64,000 nucleotides of DNA from Opitutaceae bacterium EW11 (GCA_003054665.1 QAYY01000022.1:124001-188000), one strand, 5' to 3'. Shown: positions 1 to 11,159, counted from the stretch's first letter. Numbers and translations are program-made. The notes: a model not told the origin generated them from the letters alone.

Positions 1-2604
1 GTAGACGGCGATCAACGCGGTAACGATCAGGATCGGCTGATTCTGTAGGGACTCCTGGAATACGCGCGCCGTGCCCTGGAAGCTGCCCACGATCGAACTC
101 GGCACACCCATGCCGCCCATCATGCGCTGGATCGCCTCGCCGGCCTGGGAGAGTGAAACGTTGGGCGCGAGGTTGAAGGAGATCGTCGCGGCGACGAACT
201 GCCCCTGGTGATTGACCACGAGCGGGGCGTTCGTCGCCTCGTAGTGGGCGAAGGCGGAGAGCGGCACCTTGGCGGCGTTGCGGCCGATCACGTAAACGTC
301 CTTCAGGTCCTGCGGTCCCTCGGCGTACTGCGGCGCGACCTCCATCACTACGTGGTATTGGTTGAGCGATTTGTAGAGGGTCGAGACCTGCCGCTGGCCG
401 AAAGCGTCGTAGAGCGCCGCGTTGACCTGTGCGACGGTGATCCCGAGCCGAGCCATCATCTCGCGGTCGTAGATGATCGTCGTCTGCAGACCCTTGTCCT
501 GCGTGTCGACATTCACATCCGTCAGCTGCGGCAGCTTCGACATTTCGTTGCGGATCTTCGGCTCCCATTGCGAGAGCAGGGCGTAGTCATCGGCCTGCAG
601 CGTGTATTGATATTGCGCATTCCCGGCGCGTCCGCCGATGCGGATGTCCTGCCCGGGAAAGAGGAACAGCTGAGCGCCGGAAACATGGGCCGTCTTTGCC
701 CGGAGGCGGTTCACCACCGCGTCCGCCGACACCTTCCGCTCCGAGAGCGGCTTCAACGCGACGAACATGCTGCCGCTGGCCGCGCCGCCGCGGCCGCTCG
801 CGCCGGCCGAGGTGTTGACCGCCGCCACCGCCGGGTCCTGCCGCACGATGTCGGAGAACTGCTGGACCTTCTCGCGCATCGTCTGGAACGACGTGCTTTG
901 GTCGGCCTGAATCCCGCCGAAAAGCATGCCGGTGTCCTGCTGCGGGAAGAAACCCTTCTGGATGGTGGCGTAGAGGAAGCCGTTGAGCGCGACGGTGCCG
1001 ACGAGCACGAAGAGCATCAGCAGGCTGTGCCGGAGCGCCCAGGCCAGGGACCGTTCGTATCCGGAAAGCAGCGACCCGAGAATCCGCTCCGTCCAGCGCG
1101 GCCCGCGTTCCGGGCGGGAAGCGTGTTTCGGCTTGAGCAGCCTCGCGCACATCATCGGAGTCGTTGTGAGCGAGATCGCCATCGAAACCAGAATCGCCAC
1201 CGAGAGGGTGACGGCGAATTCGCGGAAGAGCCGGCCCACCAGCCCGCCCATGAGCAGGATCGGAATGAACACCGCGACGAGCGACATGCTGATCGAGAAA
1301 ACGGTGAACGCGACTTCCCGCGCTCCGAGAATCGCCGCCTGAAGCCGCGGCATGCCTTGCTCCATGTGGCGCGACACGTTTTCAAGCACGACGATGGCAT
1401 CGTCGACAACGAAGCCGGTCGCGATCGTAAGCGCCATCAGTGAAAGATTGTTCAGGCTGAAGCCGGCCAGGTACATGACCGAGAACGTGCCGATGAGGGA
1501 CACGGGGACGGCCACCGCGGGGATCAGCGTCGCGCGGGCATCCCGGAGGAAGAAGAACACCACGAGCGTCACGAGGATCACGCTCAGCGTGAGCGAAAGC
1601 TCCACGTCGTGCAGCGAAGTGCGGATGGTGATGGAGCGGTCGGCCGAGACCTGCATGTGGATCCCGGCTGGAATCGATGCCTGCAGCACCGGCAGCATTG
1701 CCTTCACCCGCTCCACCGTCTCGATGATGTTCGCCCCGGGCTGGCGCGTGATCCAGAGCAGCACGGCGGGCTTGCCGTTGAAGTCACCCGTGTTCCGGAG
1801 ATTTTCCACCGATTGCGTCACCGTGGCGACGTCGCTCAGGCGGACCGGTGCGCCTGAATGGTAACTGAGGATCAACGGCAGATAGTCGCCCGGGTTGAGC
1901 GCCTGATCGTTGGCCGTGACCTGCCAGCGAAAATCGGGGGTTTCCACCGTCCCTTTGGCGAGGTTGGCATTGGTGGTGGAGATGGCGTTGCGCACCGCTG
2001 CAAGCGACAGACCCTGCGAACTCAGGCGGTCGGGATCCACCGTGACGCGGATCGCGGGTAGTGCCGCGCCCCCTACGTTTACGTCGCCCACGCCTTCGAT
2101 CTGCGAGATCTTCTGCGCGAGGACGGTCGAGGCGGCATCGTACATCTCGCCGCGACTGACGGTGTCGGACGTCAGGGCGAGGATCATGACCGGAAAGTCA
2201 GCGGGATTCACCTTCCGGTACGTTGGGTTGCTGACGAGACTCGTCGGGAGGAGCGGGCGGGCGGCGTTGATCGCCGCCTGCACTTCGCGTGCGGCGCCAT
2301 TGATGTCCCGCGAGAGGTCGAACTGGAGAATGACGTTGGTCGAGCCCTGCGAACTCCTGGATGTGATTTCATTCACCCCGGCAATACGGCCGAGCGCGCG
2401 TTCGAGCGGCGCTGCCACGGTGGCCGCCATCACTTCGGGACTTGCGCCGGGCACGGACGCGGAGACGAAGATCGTGGGATAGTCGACCTGAGGAAGCGGC
2501 GAGACGGGAAGGAGCCGAAACGCGAGGGCGCCCGCCATCGCGATGCCCAGGGTCAGCAGCGTGGTGGCGACCGGCCGGCGAATGAAGGTCTCGAGGAGTG
2601 TCAT
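1..2604 (-). CDS. RND efflux permease, second subunit (MdtC-like), partial
   Basis: Inner-membrane proton-driven drug/solute exporter of the RND (AcrB/MdtC) family. The frame is open for 868 codons from an ATG at 2604 to the window edge; the family is usually about 1030 residues, so the last two or three transmembrane segments lie outside. The N-terminus [17 protein letters not shown] is the typical first helix, and GFVVDDAIV in the middle carries the paired Asp residues of proton relay. Its start overlaps the stop of the upstream pump gene by four bases (ATGA), so the two are translationally coupled. It is a diverged paralogue of that pump, as in MdtB/MdtC heteromeric systems. Substrate cannot be read from sequence. 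Confidence 0.95.
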   Translation of the reverse strand, partial: MTLLETFIRRPVATTLLTLGIAMAGALAFRLLPVSPLPQVDYPTIFVSASVPGASPEVMAATVAAPLERALGRIAGVNEITSRSSQGSTNVILQFDLSRDINGAAREVQAAINAARPLLPTSLVSNPTYRKVNPADFPVMILALTSDTVSRGEMYDAASTVLAQKISQIEGVGDVNVGGAALPAIRVTVDPDRLSSQGLSLAAVRNAISTTNANLAKGTVETPDFRWQVTANDQALNPGDYLPLILSYHSGAPVRLSDVATVTQSVENLRNTGDFNGKPAVLLWITRQPGANIIETVERVKAMLPVLQASIPAGIHMQVSADRSITIRTSLHDVELSLTLSVILVTLVVFFFLRDARATLIPAVAVPVSLIGTFSVMYLAGFSLNNLSLMALTIATGFVVDDAIVVLENVSRHMEQGMPRLQAAILGAREVAFTVFSISMSLVAVFIPILLMGGLVGRLFREFAVTLSVAILVSMAISLTTTPMMCARLLKPKHASRPERGPRWTERILGSLLSGYERSLAWALRHSLLMLFVLVGTVALNGFLYATIQKGFFPQQDTGMLFGGIQADQSTSFQTMREKVQQFSDIVRQDPAVAAVNTSAGASGRGGAASGSMFVALKPLSERKVSADAVVNRLRAKTAHVSGAQLFLFPGQDIRIGGRAGNAQYQYTLQADDYALLSQWEPKIRNEMSKLPQLTDVNVDTQDKGLQTTIIYDREMMARLGITVAQVNAALYDAFGQRQVSTLYKSLNQYHVVMEVAPQYAEGPQDLKDVYVIGRNAAKVPLSAFAHYEATNAPLVVNHQGQFVAATISFNLAPNVSLSQAGEAIQRMMGGMGVPSSIVGSFQGTARVFQESLQNQPILIVTALIAVY

Positions 2605-5600
2605 GGCGTTTGACGTTCGCCGACCGGTTCGAGGGCCTCGGCCGGAGCGGCGCTCGAGCGCCGAAAACGGGCCGCGAGTCGCGTGAAGCCGAGGTAGATG
2701 ACCGGCGTGGTGAAGAGCGTGAGCACCTGGCTCACCATCAACCCGCCGACCATCGTGAGGCCCAGCGGCCTCCGGAGCTCCGCGCCCATGCCGTGACTGA
2801 GCATCAGCGGAAGCGCGCCGAGCAGCGCCGCCATGGTAGTCATCAGAATGGGCCGGAAGCGGAGAAGCGAGGCCTGGTGAATTGCGTCGCGCGGGGCGAG
2901 CCCCTGTTCGCGTTCGGCCTCGAGGGCGAAGTCGATCATCATGATCGCGTTCTTCTTCACGATGCCGATCAGCAGGATGATGCCGATGATCCCGATGACG
3001 TTGAGGTCCATGCGGGCGACGATCAGGGCGAGCAGCGCTCCGACGCCGGCGGACGGCAGCGTGGAGAGGATCGTGATCGGGTGAATGTAGCTCTCGTAGA
3101 GAACGCCCAGCACGATGTACATGGTCGCGATCGCGGCCAGGATGAGGAGCAGTTGATTTGAGAGCGCCGACTGAAAGGCGAGGGCGGCTCCCTGAAACTG
3201 CGTCTGCATCGTGATCGGCAGCCCGATGTCCTGTTCGGCCTGCTTGATCGCCGCGACGGCGGCGCCGAGCGACGATCCCGGCGTGACGTTGAAGGAAATG
3301 CGCGCGGCGGGAAACTGAGCCAGCCGTGAGATAACGAGATTCGCGGGCTTCTCGGTGACATGAGCGATGCTCGCGAGGCGGACCTGCCGGCCGGCGCTCG
3401 AGGTGACGTAGAGATCCTCAATCGACTTGGGCCCCTCGCGGAACTGCGGCTCAACCTCCAGGACGACCCGGTACTGATTGGCCTGCGTGAAGATCGTCGA
3501 AATCAGACGCTGGCCGAGGGCGCTATAAAGCACGTTGCTGATGTCGACCGTCGTGATGCCGTAGCGTCCCGCCGCCGCCCGATCGATCTCCACGTAGACC
3601 TGCCGGCCTTGATTCTGAAGATCGGTGGCGACATCGGACAACTCGGGTAGTTGGCTCAAGCGGTTGGCCAGCTTCGGCACCCAGACCGCGAGGTCGTCGA
3701 GACTCGGGCTCTGCAGCACGAACTGGTACTGCGTCCGGCTGACCGTGGTTTCGATCGTGATGTCCTGGACGGGCTGCAGGTACACCGTGATGCCGGGAAC
3801 GGAGGCGACGCGACGCTGCAGGCGGCGGATGATTTCCGGCGCGCGCGACGAACGCTGAGACAGCGGCTTCAGGTTGATCGAGACGCGTCCGCTGTTGAGC
3901 GTTGTATTAGTGGCGTCGATACCGATGAAGGACGACAGACTCTCGACGTCGGGATCCTCCAGGATCGCGGCTGCGAGCGCCTCCTGGCGTTTGGCCATCG
4001 CGCCGAAGGAGATGTCCTGCGAGGCCTGTGTGATGCCCTGGATCACCCCGGTGTCCTGGGTGGGAAAAAAACCTTTCGGCACGGCGACGTAGAGGATGAC
4101 CGTGAGCGCCAGCGTGCCCCCTGCGACGAGCAGCGTGAGGGTCTGGTGGTTCAGCACCCAGGTGAGGCCTCGGTCGTAGCCGGCGATGAGGCGGTCGAAC
4201 AGCGTTCCGCTCCACCGCCCGAAGCGGCTTTCGTTTTCGAGGTGGGGACGCAGCAGTTTGCTGCACATCATCGGAGTGAGCGTGAGCGAGATGCCGCCGG
4301 AGATGAGGATGGCGACGGCGAGCGTGATCGCGAATTCGCGGAAGAGCCGGCCGATGACGTCGCCCATGAAGAGCAGCGGGATCAATACGGCGATGAGCGA
4401 AATCGTGAGGGAGATGATCGTGAACCCGATCTGCTCGGCGCCCTTCAAGGCGGCTTCGAACGGACCGTCGCCGCGCTCGATGAAGCGCGAGATGTTTTCG
4501 ATCATCACGATGGCGTCGTCGACGACGAAGCCGGTCGCGATCGTCAGCGCCATGAGCGTGAGATTGTTGATCGAGAAGCCCGCCAGGTACATCACGCCGA
4601 ACGTGCCCACGAGTGAGAGCGGCACGGCGACGCTGGGAACGATCGTCGCGCGGACGTTCCGGAGAAACACGAAGATGACCAGGATCACGAGCACGATGGC
4701 GAGAACGAGCTCGACCTGCACGTCGTCGACCGAGGCACGGATGGTGGTGGTGCGGTCCGTCAGCACGGACAAGTGCACCGCCTGCGGCAGCGTCGACTGA
4801 AGCTGGGGGAGCAGGGCTTTGATCCGATCGACGACCTGGATGACGTTCGCACCGGGTTGCCGCTGGATATTGAGGATCACCCCGGGTGTGTTGTTGGCCC
4901 AGGCGGCGAGGTACATGTTTTCGGCGCCGTCGACGGTTTGGGCGACGTCCGACAGGCGAACGGGCGCGCCGTTCAGGTAGGCGAGGATGACCTTCTTGTA
5001 GTCGTCGGCCGACCGGAGCTGGTCGTTGGCATTGATCGTCGAGGCCTGCGTCGGACCGTCGAAGCTTCCCTTGGCGGAGTTTGAATTCGCATTGGCGATC
5101 GCCGAGCGGACCGTTTCGAGGCCGATGCCATAGGCCGCCAGGGCGCCGGGGTTCACCTGGATGCGCACGGCAGGTCGTTGGCCTCCGGACATGCTGACGA
5201 GTCCGACGCCCGTGACCTGCGAGATCTTCTGCGAAAGCCGTGTATCTACGAGGTCGGCAATCTGTGGGAGGCTCAGGGAATCCGACGTGATCGCCAGCGT
5301 CATGATCGGCGTATCCGCCGGATTCACCTTGCTGTAGGTCGGTGGATTCGGGAGTCCCGTCGGAAGAAAGTTGCTCGCGGCATTGATCGCCGCCTGTACC
5401 TCCTGCTCGGCGACGTCGAGTTTCAGATCGAGGCTGAATTGAAGCGTGATGACGGATGCGCCGCCGGAGCTGGAAGACGTCATCTGCGTCAGACCCGACA
5501 TTTGCCCGAACTGCTTTTCGAGGGGGGCGGTGACGGCGGATGTCATCACTTCGGGGCTGGCCCCCGGGTACAGCGTCGTTACCTGGATGGTCGGATAGTC

Positions 5601-5720
5601 GACCTCCGGCAGCGCGGAGATCGAAAGCATGCGATAGGCGATGGCTCCGGAGAGCAGCAGCGCGACCATCAGCAGAGCGGTCGCGACCGGCCGTTGGATA
5701 AAGGGCCGGGAAATGTTCAT
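2601..5720 (-). CDS. RND efflux permease, first subunit (MdtB-like)
   Basis: Complete 1039-residue RND inner-membrane transporter. The N-terminal helix ([17 protein letters not shown]), two large periplasmic loops and the proton-relay motif [11 protein letters not shown] with Asp401-Asp402 are visible; length is normal for the HAE1/AcrB family. It sits between the membrane-fusion protein and a second RND gene, and overlaps both by ATGA, so the three form one operon. The tandem pair of different RND genes after one adaptor resembles mdtABC, where the two pumps form a hetero-oligomer. No outer-membrane factor gene lies in the visible part; it may follow beyond the left edge. Substrate unknown. 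Confidence 0.96.
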   Translation of the reverse strand: MNISRPFIQRPVATALLMVALLLSGAIAYRMLSISALPEVDYPTIQVTTLYPGASPEVMTSAVTAPLEKQFGQMSGLTQMTSSSSGGASVITLQFSLDLKLDVAEQEVQAAINAASNFLPTGLPNPPTYSKVNPADTPIMTLAITSDSLSLPQIADLVDTRLSQKISQVTGVGLVSMSGGQRPAVRIQVNPGALAAYGIGLETVRSAIANANSNSAKGSFDGPTQASTINANDQLRSADDYKKVILAYLNGAPVRLSDVAQTVDGAENMYLAAWANNTPGVILNIQRQPGANVIQVVDRIKALLPQLQSTLPQAVHLSVLTDRTTTIRASVDDVQVELVLAIVLVILVIFVFLRNVRATIVPSVAVPLSLVGTFGVMYLAGFSINNLTLMALTIATGFVVDDAIVMIENISRFIERGDGPFEAALKGAEQIGFTIISLTISLIAVLIPLLFMGDVIGRLFREFAITLAVAILISGGISLTLTPMMCSKLLRPHLENESRFGRWSGTLFDRLIAGYDRGLTWVLNHQTLTLLVAGGTLALTVILYVAVPKGFFPTQDTGVIQGITQASQDISFGAMAKRQEALAAAILEDPDVESLSSFIGIDATNTTLNSGRVSINLKPLSQRSSRAPEIIRRLQRRVASVPGITVYLQPVQDITIETTVSRTQYQFVLQSPSLDDLAVWVPKLANRLSQLPELSDVATDLQNQGRQVYVEIDRAAAGRYGITTVDISNVLYSALGQRLISTIFTQANQYRVVLEVEPQFREGPKSIEDLYVTSSAGRQVRLASIAHVTEKPANLVISRLAQFPAARISFNVTPGSSLGAAVAAIKQAEQDIGLPITMQTQFQGAALAFQSALSNQLLLILAAIATMYIVLGVLYESYIHPITILSTLPSAGVGALLALIVARMDLNVIGIIGIILLIGIVKKNAIMMIDFALEAEREQGLAPRDAIHQASLLRFRPILMTTMAALLGALPLMLSHGMGAELRRPLGLTMVGGLMVSQVLTLFTTPVIYLGFTRLAARFRRSSAAPAEALEPVGERQTP

Positions 5721-6982
5721 GACTGTTTGCGTCCGCCGGACCAGCCGCCGTGCGTGGAATGAGCGCGAGCCCCGGAACCGCTCTCCGAAGCGGGAGTGGC
5801 GCTGGGAAGGGTGACTTTCGCGCCATCCTGCAACCGATCGAGACCCGCGGTGACGACCGTGTCGCCGGGCTTCACGCCCTCGACGATGCTGGTGGTTTCC
5901 CCCTCGCCGGGGCCGAGCTTGACGGTGCGGCGCTCGACGGTGTTTTCCGAATCGACGACGTAGACGTAGCGGTCGACGCCGCTGATCTGTATTGCGGAGT
6001 TGGGGACAACTGTCGCGCCCGGCACTGTCGCGACCAGGAGCCTGACGTTCACGAACTGATTGGGAAAGAGGCCGCGGTCTTCGTTCGGGATCGTGGCCTT
6101 GAGGCGGACGGTGCCGGTGGCCGAGTCGATTTGGTTGTCCACTGCGGCGAGCGTGCCCTCGGCCAGGCGGCGCGACATGGCCCGGTCGAAGATCTCAACC
6201 GGGAGGGCGGCGTTTCGGGCCATCGCCCGATTGAGGTCGGGCAGGTTGTCCTCAGGAATGCTGAAAATCACCCCGATGGCCTGCATCTGGGTGATCACCG
6301 CCAGACCCGACGTGTCGGTGGAGCGCACCAGGTTGCCGGGGTCGACGGTCCGCAGACCGATCCGGCCGGTGATCGGCGCCGTCACGCGACAGTAGCTCAG
6401 TTGTAGTCGATCACTGGCTACAAGACCCTCGTCGACTTTGACTGCACCTTCATATTGGGCGACCGCCGCTTTCGCGGTGTCGATCTGCTGCTGGGTCACC
6501 GCCTCCTGGGCGCTTTCGTAGCGCTGGAGATCGAGTTCGGCATTGTGGAGGAGCGCGCGATCTCGCGCGAGTTGCCCCTCCGCCTGCTGGAGTGCGACTT
6601 GGTAGGGCCGAGGGTCGATTTCTGCGAGGAGGTCGCCCTCCTTGACCTCCTGGCCCTCGACAAAGTGAAGCTTCTCGAGCTGACCGTCGGCGCGGCTGCG
6701 AACCGTGACCATGTTGAGCGGAGTGACGGTGCCCAGCGCGGTGACGTAGACGTGAACGTCCATCGTCTTTGTCCCCGCGACGGCGACAGTCATCGGCCTC
6801 AGCATGCCGCGCCCTCGACCGCCCCCGCCCGGCGCGGCTCCGCCCGCTTCCTGTTGAGCGGGCCGAAGCCAGAAGTAGAGCATCACGGCGGCAACGGCGA
6901 GAGCCAGGAACCAGATCCAGCCGCGCGGGCGGCGACGGGCGGCGGCTGGCGCGCGAGTGGGAGGCGGGACGGCGGCGTTCAT
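5717..6982 (-). CDS. RND efflux periplasmic adaptor (membrane fusion protein, MdtA-like)
   Basis: 421-residue HlyD/AcrA-family adaptor that links an RND pump to an outer-membrane channel. One N-terminal membrane anchor (about residues 22-40, [18 protein letters not shown]) is followed by a Gly-rich stretch, a lipoyl/biotinyl half-motif ([20 protein letters not shown]), an alpha-helical hairpin rich in Ala/Gln (about 130-190), the second lipoyl half ([17 protein letters not shown]) and beta-barrel domains. First gene of the efflux operon: its stop overlaps the start of the first RND gene by ATGA. No dedicated regulator gene is adjacent, so control is unknown. Confidence 0.95.
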   Translation of the reverse strand: MNAAVPPPTRAPAAARRRPRGWIWFLALAVAAVMLYFWLRPAQQEAGGAAPGGGGRGRGMLRPMTVAVAGTKTMDVHVYVTALGTVTPLNMVTVRSRADGQLEKLHFVEGQEVKEGDLLAEIDPRPYQVALQQAEGQLARDRALLHNAELDLQRYESAQEAVTQQQIDTAKAAVAQYEGAVKVDEGLVASDRLQLSYCRVTAPITGRIGLRTVDPGNLVRSTDTSGLAVITQMQAIGVIFSIPEDNLPDLNRAMARNAALPVEIFDRAMSRRLAEGTLAAVDNQIDSATGTVRLKATIPNEDRGLFPNQFVNVRLLVATVPGATVVPNSAIQISGVDRYVYVVDSENTVERRTVKLGPGEGETTSIVEGVKPGDTVVTAGLDRLQDGAKVTLPSATPASESGSGARAHSTHGGWSGGRKQS

Positions 6983-7119
6983 TGGGCAGAAGTGGTCGAT
7001 GATATGGGTCGGAATGCAGATGAGCCGGTGTGCGCGGACACAAAGAGAAGTGTCCGTCAGCGGGAGATCGACGGCGGGCTCCTCAAGCCGGCTGGCGAGG
7101 CGAGAGACGGCTGCCTGCG

Positions 7120-7761
7120 TTATTGTTTTTTCCAGGGCGCTTCGACCACGCGGTAGCCTGCCGGAGTTTTCCGGAAGTAGACCCCGTCGCTTTCGAAGTA
7201 CTCGATATCGTCATGCCAGACACTCGTCGCATCGGACGGCAGAATGGGCGTGATCGCGCCGATCGGCGCCGGCGTCCAAACGAGACCGTCCGTCGTGCGC
7301 TGGAAAAACTGGCCGTCTTTCACCAGGTACTCCGCACCGCCGACGGAAATCGACTGGTAGCCCGCTGGGATGGCCGGAGAAGAGGGAGGCGGGGCGGCAA
7401 TGGCGGGAGGCGGATCAACCACCACGTAGCCGCCGGTGGTGTCCTGGTAATAGATGTCTCCATACCGATAATACGGGACCGTGCCCACGTAGATCCGGAC
7501 AAAGCCAGACGGCAGGATTGGGATCACGACACCGCGCGGCGGCCGCACGACCACGTACCCACGCGGACCCGGACGATAGAACACTCCGCGATGCTCGAAG
7601 AATCGGTCGTTGCCGACGTGCACCTCCACGGCGCCACGAGGGAAGCGAGGCTCGTCGTGTCTTGGGCCATCGCGACCGTGATCCCGGTCGGGCTTGGGAT
7701 CCGCGAAGGCCAGCGGAGACAGCAGGGAAACAAACAGAAGAAGGAGCGATAGCTTTTTCAT
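7120..7761 (-). CDS. exported DUF6515-type protein
   Basis: 213-residue protein with a signal peptide (MKKLSLLLLFVSLLSPLAFA) and an Arg/Asp/His-rich linker. About four short repeats of a Tyr/Gly/Pro-rich motif follow, of the kind YRPGPRGYVVV, YYQDTTGGYVVV, FQRTTDGLVW and FRKTPAGYRVV. This repeat pattern matches my memory of the DUF6515 family of secreted proteins, whose role is unknown. It stands alone between the efflux operon and the SPFH genes, with about 137 bases to the adaptor start. Function cannot be assigned; a periplasmic or surface structural role is a guess. Confidence 0.85.
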   Translation of the reverse strand: MKKLSLLLLFVSLLSPLAFADPKPDRDHGRDGPRHDEPRFPRGAVEVHVGNDRFFEHRGVFYRPGPRGYVVVRPPRGVVIPILPSGFVRIYVGTVPYYRYGDIYYQDTTGGYVVVDPPPAIAAPPPSSPAIPAGYQSISVGGAEYLVKDGQFFQRTTDGLVWTPAPIGAITPILPSDATSVWHDDIEYFESDGVYFRKTPAGYRVVEAPWKKQ

Positions 7762-8220
7762 CAGAACTCGCCCTGAGTCGGGCAGTGCGAGGTATGACGC
7801 CGAAGCCCAGCTATCGGTTGCTGCTCACTTTGATGGTGCCCGTCACAGGACTTTTCCCGGAGGCACGCGGACCGGCTTTTTGACAGTCGGAAACTTCGTG
7901 CTTAGTTTCCGCACGGCATCCGGACCGTCTGGCCGGAAGGCTTCGTGCGGCGCGCGCGCAGAAGCGCTGCTTCGCGGCTTGGTCACGTTGTTGGAAAAGA
8001 CGGCGAGCGGCCGAGTGGATGCCCAACGCGAAACGCCACGAGGGGGCGGAATTCTCAGAATGGCTCGGGCGCAGTTCGACCGGTCAGGCGCCGGCCTGTA
8101 CGCGGAGTTGGACGGCACGACGAAGCGCGTCGTGATTATTCAACGACACCATGCGCCTGCAGGTCGTCGGTGAACGCCGCGTCCCGAACCGAATGTGGTG
8201 CGCCAGCGGACTTGATCCGC
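7762..8220. other. intergenic region without a recognised gene
   Basis: 459 bases between two minus-strand genes. Only short open frames with Arg/Pro/Ser-rich, GC-driven composition occur on both strands, and none resembles a known family. A small inverted repeat (agcgga/tccgct) lies at its left end, next to the stop of the small membrane protein gene, but has no T-run after it. Promoters for the exported protein at 7761 should lie here; none was clear enough to mark. Confidence 0.5.
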
Positions 8221-8415
8221 TCAGTCCTTTTTCCGCCCGGCGAAAAACGAAAGATAGATCCCGAGCGCGGCGATGGCGATCAGCCACCAAAGGTAACGCA
8301 GCTCCCGCGCGGCCAGTTCGGTGAATGCGAGCACGCGCGGGAAGATAAGGCAGAGGATGATCAGGATTGCGATGGCGGCGATGAAGCCGGCAAACCGGCG
8401 GGCGGAAGGTGTCAT
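8221..8415 (-). CDS. small two-helix membrane protein
   Basis: 64-residue protein with two hydrophobic segments (about residues 10-30, FIAAIAILIILCLIFPRVLAF, and 42-58, LWWLIAIAALGIYLSFF) and a charged C-terminus (AGRKKD). Its ATG overlaps the stop of the SPFH gene by ATGA, so it is very probably translated with it and could be a membrane partner of the SPFH protein. No family recognised. The coupling and clear membrane pattern are the reasons for calling it real. Confidence 0.75.
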   Translation of the reverse strand: MTPSARRFAGFIAAIAILIILCLIFPRVLAFTELAARELRYLWWLIAIAALGIYLSFFAGRKKD

Positions 8416-9245
8416 TTGCGCGTGGGCGAGGCGCCGGACGTCATGCCCTGCACCGGCGCAAGCGGCAACAGAATGTTCGCACTACCGCCGTCGTGGCCGG
8501 AACCGCCGACGACGAGCGGCGCCTTGCCGTCCCACTTCTCCACGATCTGCAGCTGAATGAGATTCGGGTTGTCGCGGAGGGCGTCGCCGCGCACGCGGAT
8601 TGCCTCGGCCTCGCCCTTGGCGCGGATGATCGCGGTGTTGGCCTCGATCTCGGCCTTCTGCTGGGTGAAACGGGCCTTGGCCGCTTCCTGCTCCTGGACC
8701 ATCTTGGATTCGATCGCCGCCTCGAGTTCCCGCGACAGAGTGATGTTCTCCAGCACGAGGTCCTCGATCACCAGCACGTCGCCGACTTTTTCCCGCGCTG
8801 TTTTCAGAGCGCGAACCTTGATGCCTTCGCGCTGCTTGACGATCTGCTCCGCGCTCTGCAGCGCGGTCACTTCCTTGAGCGCCTCCTGGATGCGCGGCGC
8901 GATCAGGCTGTCGAACGGATCGCCGGCGTACTGGCGGTAGATGCGAACCACGGACGACTCGGGAATCCGGTAGAGAACCCGCAGCTGGAAATTCACCTGC
9001 TGGAGGTCGGACGAGTAGCATTCGGCGGGCAGTCCGCGGGTCTGCTGCCTTACGAGCACCGGAATGATGTGGGTGATGAACGGTTGTTTGGTTCCGAAGC
9101 CCTCAGGTTTGAATGCGTCGCTCACTTTTCCGAGCGTGACCTCGACGCCGCGAAAGCCGGGGTTGACCACGTACGTGGCCTGATAACCGGCCAGGATGAT
9201 CACAAGAATCAGGAAACCGATGCCGACCAGTTTGACGGGGTTCAT
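8412..9245 (-). CDS. SPFH/prohibitin-family membrane protein
   Basis: 277-residue prohibitin-like protein. A single N-terminal membrane anchor (MNPVKLVGIGFLILVIILAG) is followed by the SPFH domain (YVVNPGFRGVEVTLGKV to about residue 190) and an Ala/Glu/Lys-rich coiled coil (about 165-225) with EAEAIRVRGDALRDNP, typical of prohibitins. Such proteins form large ring or cage scaffolds in membrane microdomains, often controlling FtsH-type proteases. The start at MNPVKL is preferred to an upstream in-frame start because it puts the anchor at the N-terminus. Coupled by ATGA to the small membrane protein downstream. Confidence 0.92.
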   Translation of the reverse strand: MNPVKLVGIGFLILVIILAGYQATYVVNPGFRGVEVTLGKVSDAFKPEGFGTKQPFITHIIPVLVRQQTRGLPAECYSSDLQQVNFQLRVLYRIPESSVVRIYRQYAGDPFDSLIAPRIQEALKEVTALQSAEQIVKQREGIKVRALKTAREKVGDVLVIEDLVLENITLSRELEAAIESKMVQEQEAAKARFTQQKAEIEANTAIIRAKGEAEAIRVRGDALRDNPNLIQLQIVEKWDGKAPLVVGGSGHDGGSANILLPLAPVQGMTSGASPTRK

Positions 9246-9304
9246 GCCGCCGAGCACATGCAAGAGCGAACACCCTCGCAAGCGGGAAGGGGCGTCGGAA
9301 CGTT

Positions 9305-9862
9305 ATGATTCCGGGAGCAGTTTCCAGAACGGCGGGGCTTGAGTCGCCTCAGCCGGCTTGCCCGCTCGCGTGGGGCCGGTTGATCTGGGACGTGGCTTTC
9401 GAGAAGCACCTCCTGATCGACGGTTCGAACGTCCTCCGCGCCTGGCCGGAGCTTCGGGCGCTCGAACGCCGGGATCGGGATGCCGCGCGTAATCGACTGT
9501 CGGATACCGTGAGGATCCTGCACGATTTCGAGGAATTCAGGCTGACGCTCGTATTCGACGGCAAAGGGCAGGAGGTCGTGGTGGAGCATCCGTCAGGTCA
9601 CGAAACGTTCACGGTCGTCTTCACTCCGAGCCACCTGACGGGGGACGACGTCATTGAGCATCTCGTCGGACAGTCGACCGACCCGCGGACCTGCTGGGTG
9701 GCGACCGACGACCGCGCGGAACGGCAAACGGTGGATGCGGTGGGCGGCAGCAGCCTATCTGCCGCGGAACTCGCCGAATGGGTGGACCGGGCGAGAGTCC
9801 GGCAGTCGGCTCAACTTTCTGGACTTCACGAACGCAACCGGCAGGAATGGCGCCGTAAATGA
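9305..9862 (+). CDS. NYN-domain (YacP-like) putative ribonuclease
   Basis: 185-residue protein with a PIN-like NYN fold: LLIDGSNVLRAWPEL carries the first acidic residue, LTLVFDGKG the second strand, and WVATDDRAERQTVDAVGG the third acidic cluster. YacP (Rae1) in Bacillus is a ribosome-associated endoribonuclease, so RNA cleavage is plausible. The ATG at 9305 gives a leader with no homology-like features; an in-frame GTG at 9392 just before the NYN core could be the true start (156 aa). Its stop overlaps the DUF2851 gene by ATGA. Divergent from the SPFH gene. Confidence 0.85.
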   Translation: MIPGAVSRTAGLESPQPACPLAWGRLIWDVAFEKHLLIDGSNVLRAWPELRALERRDRDAARNRLSDTVRILHDFEEFRLTLVFDGKGQEVVVEHPSGHETFTVVFTPSHLTGDDVIEHLVGQSTDPRTCWVATDDRAERQTVDAVGGSSLSAAELAEWVDRARVRQSAQLSGLHERNRQEWRRK

Positions 9863-11133
9863 AACTCGCGATGGGGGAGGGCGGGGGCTCGGCCGTGGCC
9901 GAACTCCAAGGACTGGACGGAGCGTTTTCGTTCGCGGAACGACTCCTGCAACGGATTTGGCGGGACGGTGAATTCGATCGAAGCCGGGCCGCCACGGTGG
10001 ATGGGCGGGGCGTGCGGATTTTGTATCCAGGAAAGTGGAACCGACTCGGAGGGCCGGACTTTTTCAACGCTCGCCTCGAACTGGACGGCAGGACCGTTTG
10101 CGGGGACGTCGAGCTGCACTTGCGGGCGAACGACTGGATTTCACACGGCCACCGCGAGGATCCGAAGTACCGAAATGTCGTCCTGCACGTGGTGCTGTTT
10201 CCTCCGATGGAAGCCACGTCGCCGGGCGCGGACGGACGGTCGATCCCCATCCTGGCGCTGCTGCCGCTTCTTTACCGCTCACTGGAAGAGCACGCCGAGG
10301 ACGATGCCGTGGAGCGTTTGGCCACCCCGCGTTTCTCGGAGGCATGCGAGGCGTTGCTTGCGTTGTCGGCCGCGGACCGGCTGACCGAACTCCGCGCTCG
10401 CGCTCGGGATCGATGGAGGGTGAAGGTCGGCCACGCGACCAAACGGGTCGAACGGTCGGGGTGGCGAGAGGCGTGTCATCAGTACGCACTGGAAATCCTC
10501 GGATATCGTTTCAACCGAGGTCCGATGCTGGCCCTTTCCACCGAGCACCCGCTAGAAGAGTGGCTGAGGATGGGCGGAGATGCCGGCGACGTGCTTCGGT
10601 GGTACGACGAGCGTCCTGAACGTTGGAATCGGCAGGCGGTGCGCCCGGCCAACCACCCCCGTCGGCGCCTTCAGCAATACGCGAGTTGGGTGCAAGCGGT
10701 GGGGGACTGGCCCTCTCGTCTCCAGACCATCGCTGGTCCTGACGCGGCCTTGAGGTTCGCTCCCCCTGTTGGCTCTGTGTCTGCGACCAGGCGCAGCGAC
10801 TGCTTTCGTCGGCTCACGGCTGATTTCGCTGACAACGTTTGCGGCGCAAGCGTCGGCGGCACGCGTTTTCAAACGCTCGTTTGCGACGGCTTCCTTCCGC
10901 TGCTCGGCGCGACTTGGCCGGAAAACGAGCCTGCCCTGTTCGGCTTTTGGTTTGCTTGGCATCCCGGCGACCTGCCCGAAACGATCGGCAGATGGTTGTC
11001 TGAACTGGGTGTCGTGGACGGTCGCGAACAACCGTCATGCCAAGGGTTGGCGCAGGGCTTGCTAGGGTGGATTTTACGAGAGGAAGAGCGGCAGGAGCAA
11101 TCGACAGCATGCCAATGCTGGCGCGGGACTTGA
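9859..11133 (+). CDS. DUF2851 family protein
   Basis: 424-residue protein matching my memory of DUF2851: an N-terminal LQRIWRDGEFD segment, then ILYPGKWNRLGGPDFFNARLELDG and GDVELHLRANDWISHGHREDPKYRNVVLHVV, which are the hallmark motifs, and a helical C-terminal half. Function unknown; the conserved His/Asp/Glu residues in the first third suggest a nuclease or hydrolase fold but this is speculation. Translationally coupled (ATGA) to the NYN gene, so the two likely act together, perhaps in RNA or DNA handling. Its stop codon lies inside a consensus -35 element in front of nusA. Confidence 0.88.
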   Translation: MKLAMGEGGGSAVAELQGLDGAFSFAERLLQRIWRDGEFDRSRAATVDGRGVRILYPGKWNRLGGPDFFNARLELDGRTVCGDVELHLRANDWISHGHREDPKYRNVVLHVVLFPPMEATSPGADGRSIPILALLPLLYRSLEEHAEDDAVERLATPRFSEACEALLALSAADRLTELRARARDRWRVKVGHATKRVERSGWREACHQYALEILGYRFNRGPMLALSTEHPLEEWLRMGGDAGDVLRWYDERPERWNRQAVRPANHPRRRLQQYASWVQAVGDWPSRLQTIAGPDAALRFAPPVGSVSATRRSDCFRRLTADFADNVCGASVGGTRFQTLVCDGFLPLLGATWPENEPALFGFWFAWHPGDLPETIGRWLSELGVVDGREQPSCQGLAQGLLGWILREEERQEQSTACQCWRGT

Positions 11134-11159
11134 CAAGATTTCCACCCGATAGCTACGTT
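11130..11159 (+). promoter_or_regulatory. candidate nusA promoter
   Basis: A perfect TTGACA at 11130-11135 is followed after 18 bases by a weak -10 (TACGTT, 11154-11159). It overlaps the DUF2851 stop codon and is the only consensus-like -35 seen before nusA. The short leader from here to nusA contains three hairpins. The poor -10 keeps confidence low. Confidence 0.4.

Noticed and set aside
208-1443. Long plus-strand frame opposite the RND pump gene
   Set aside because: Arg/Glu/His-rich shadow of a high-GC gene on the other strand; the minus-strand frame has the full RND family pattern.
7811-8118. Short minus-strand frames in the gap before the DUF6515 gene
   Set aside because: No start context, no recognisable domain, composition typical of chance frames in GC-rich DNA.
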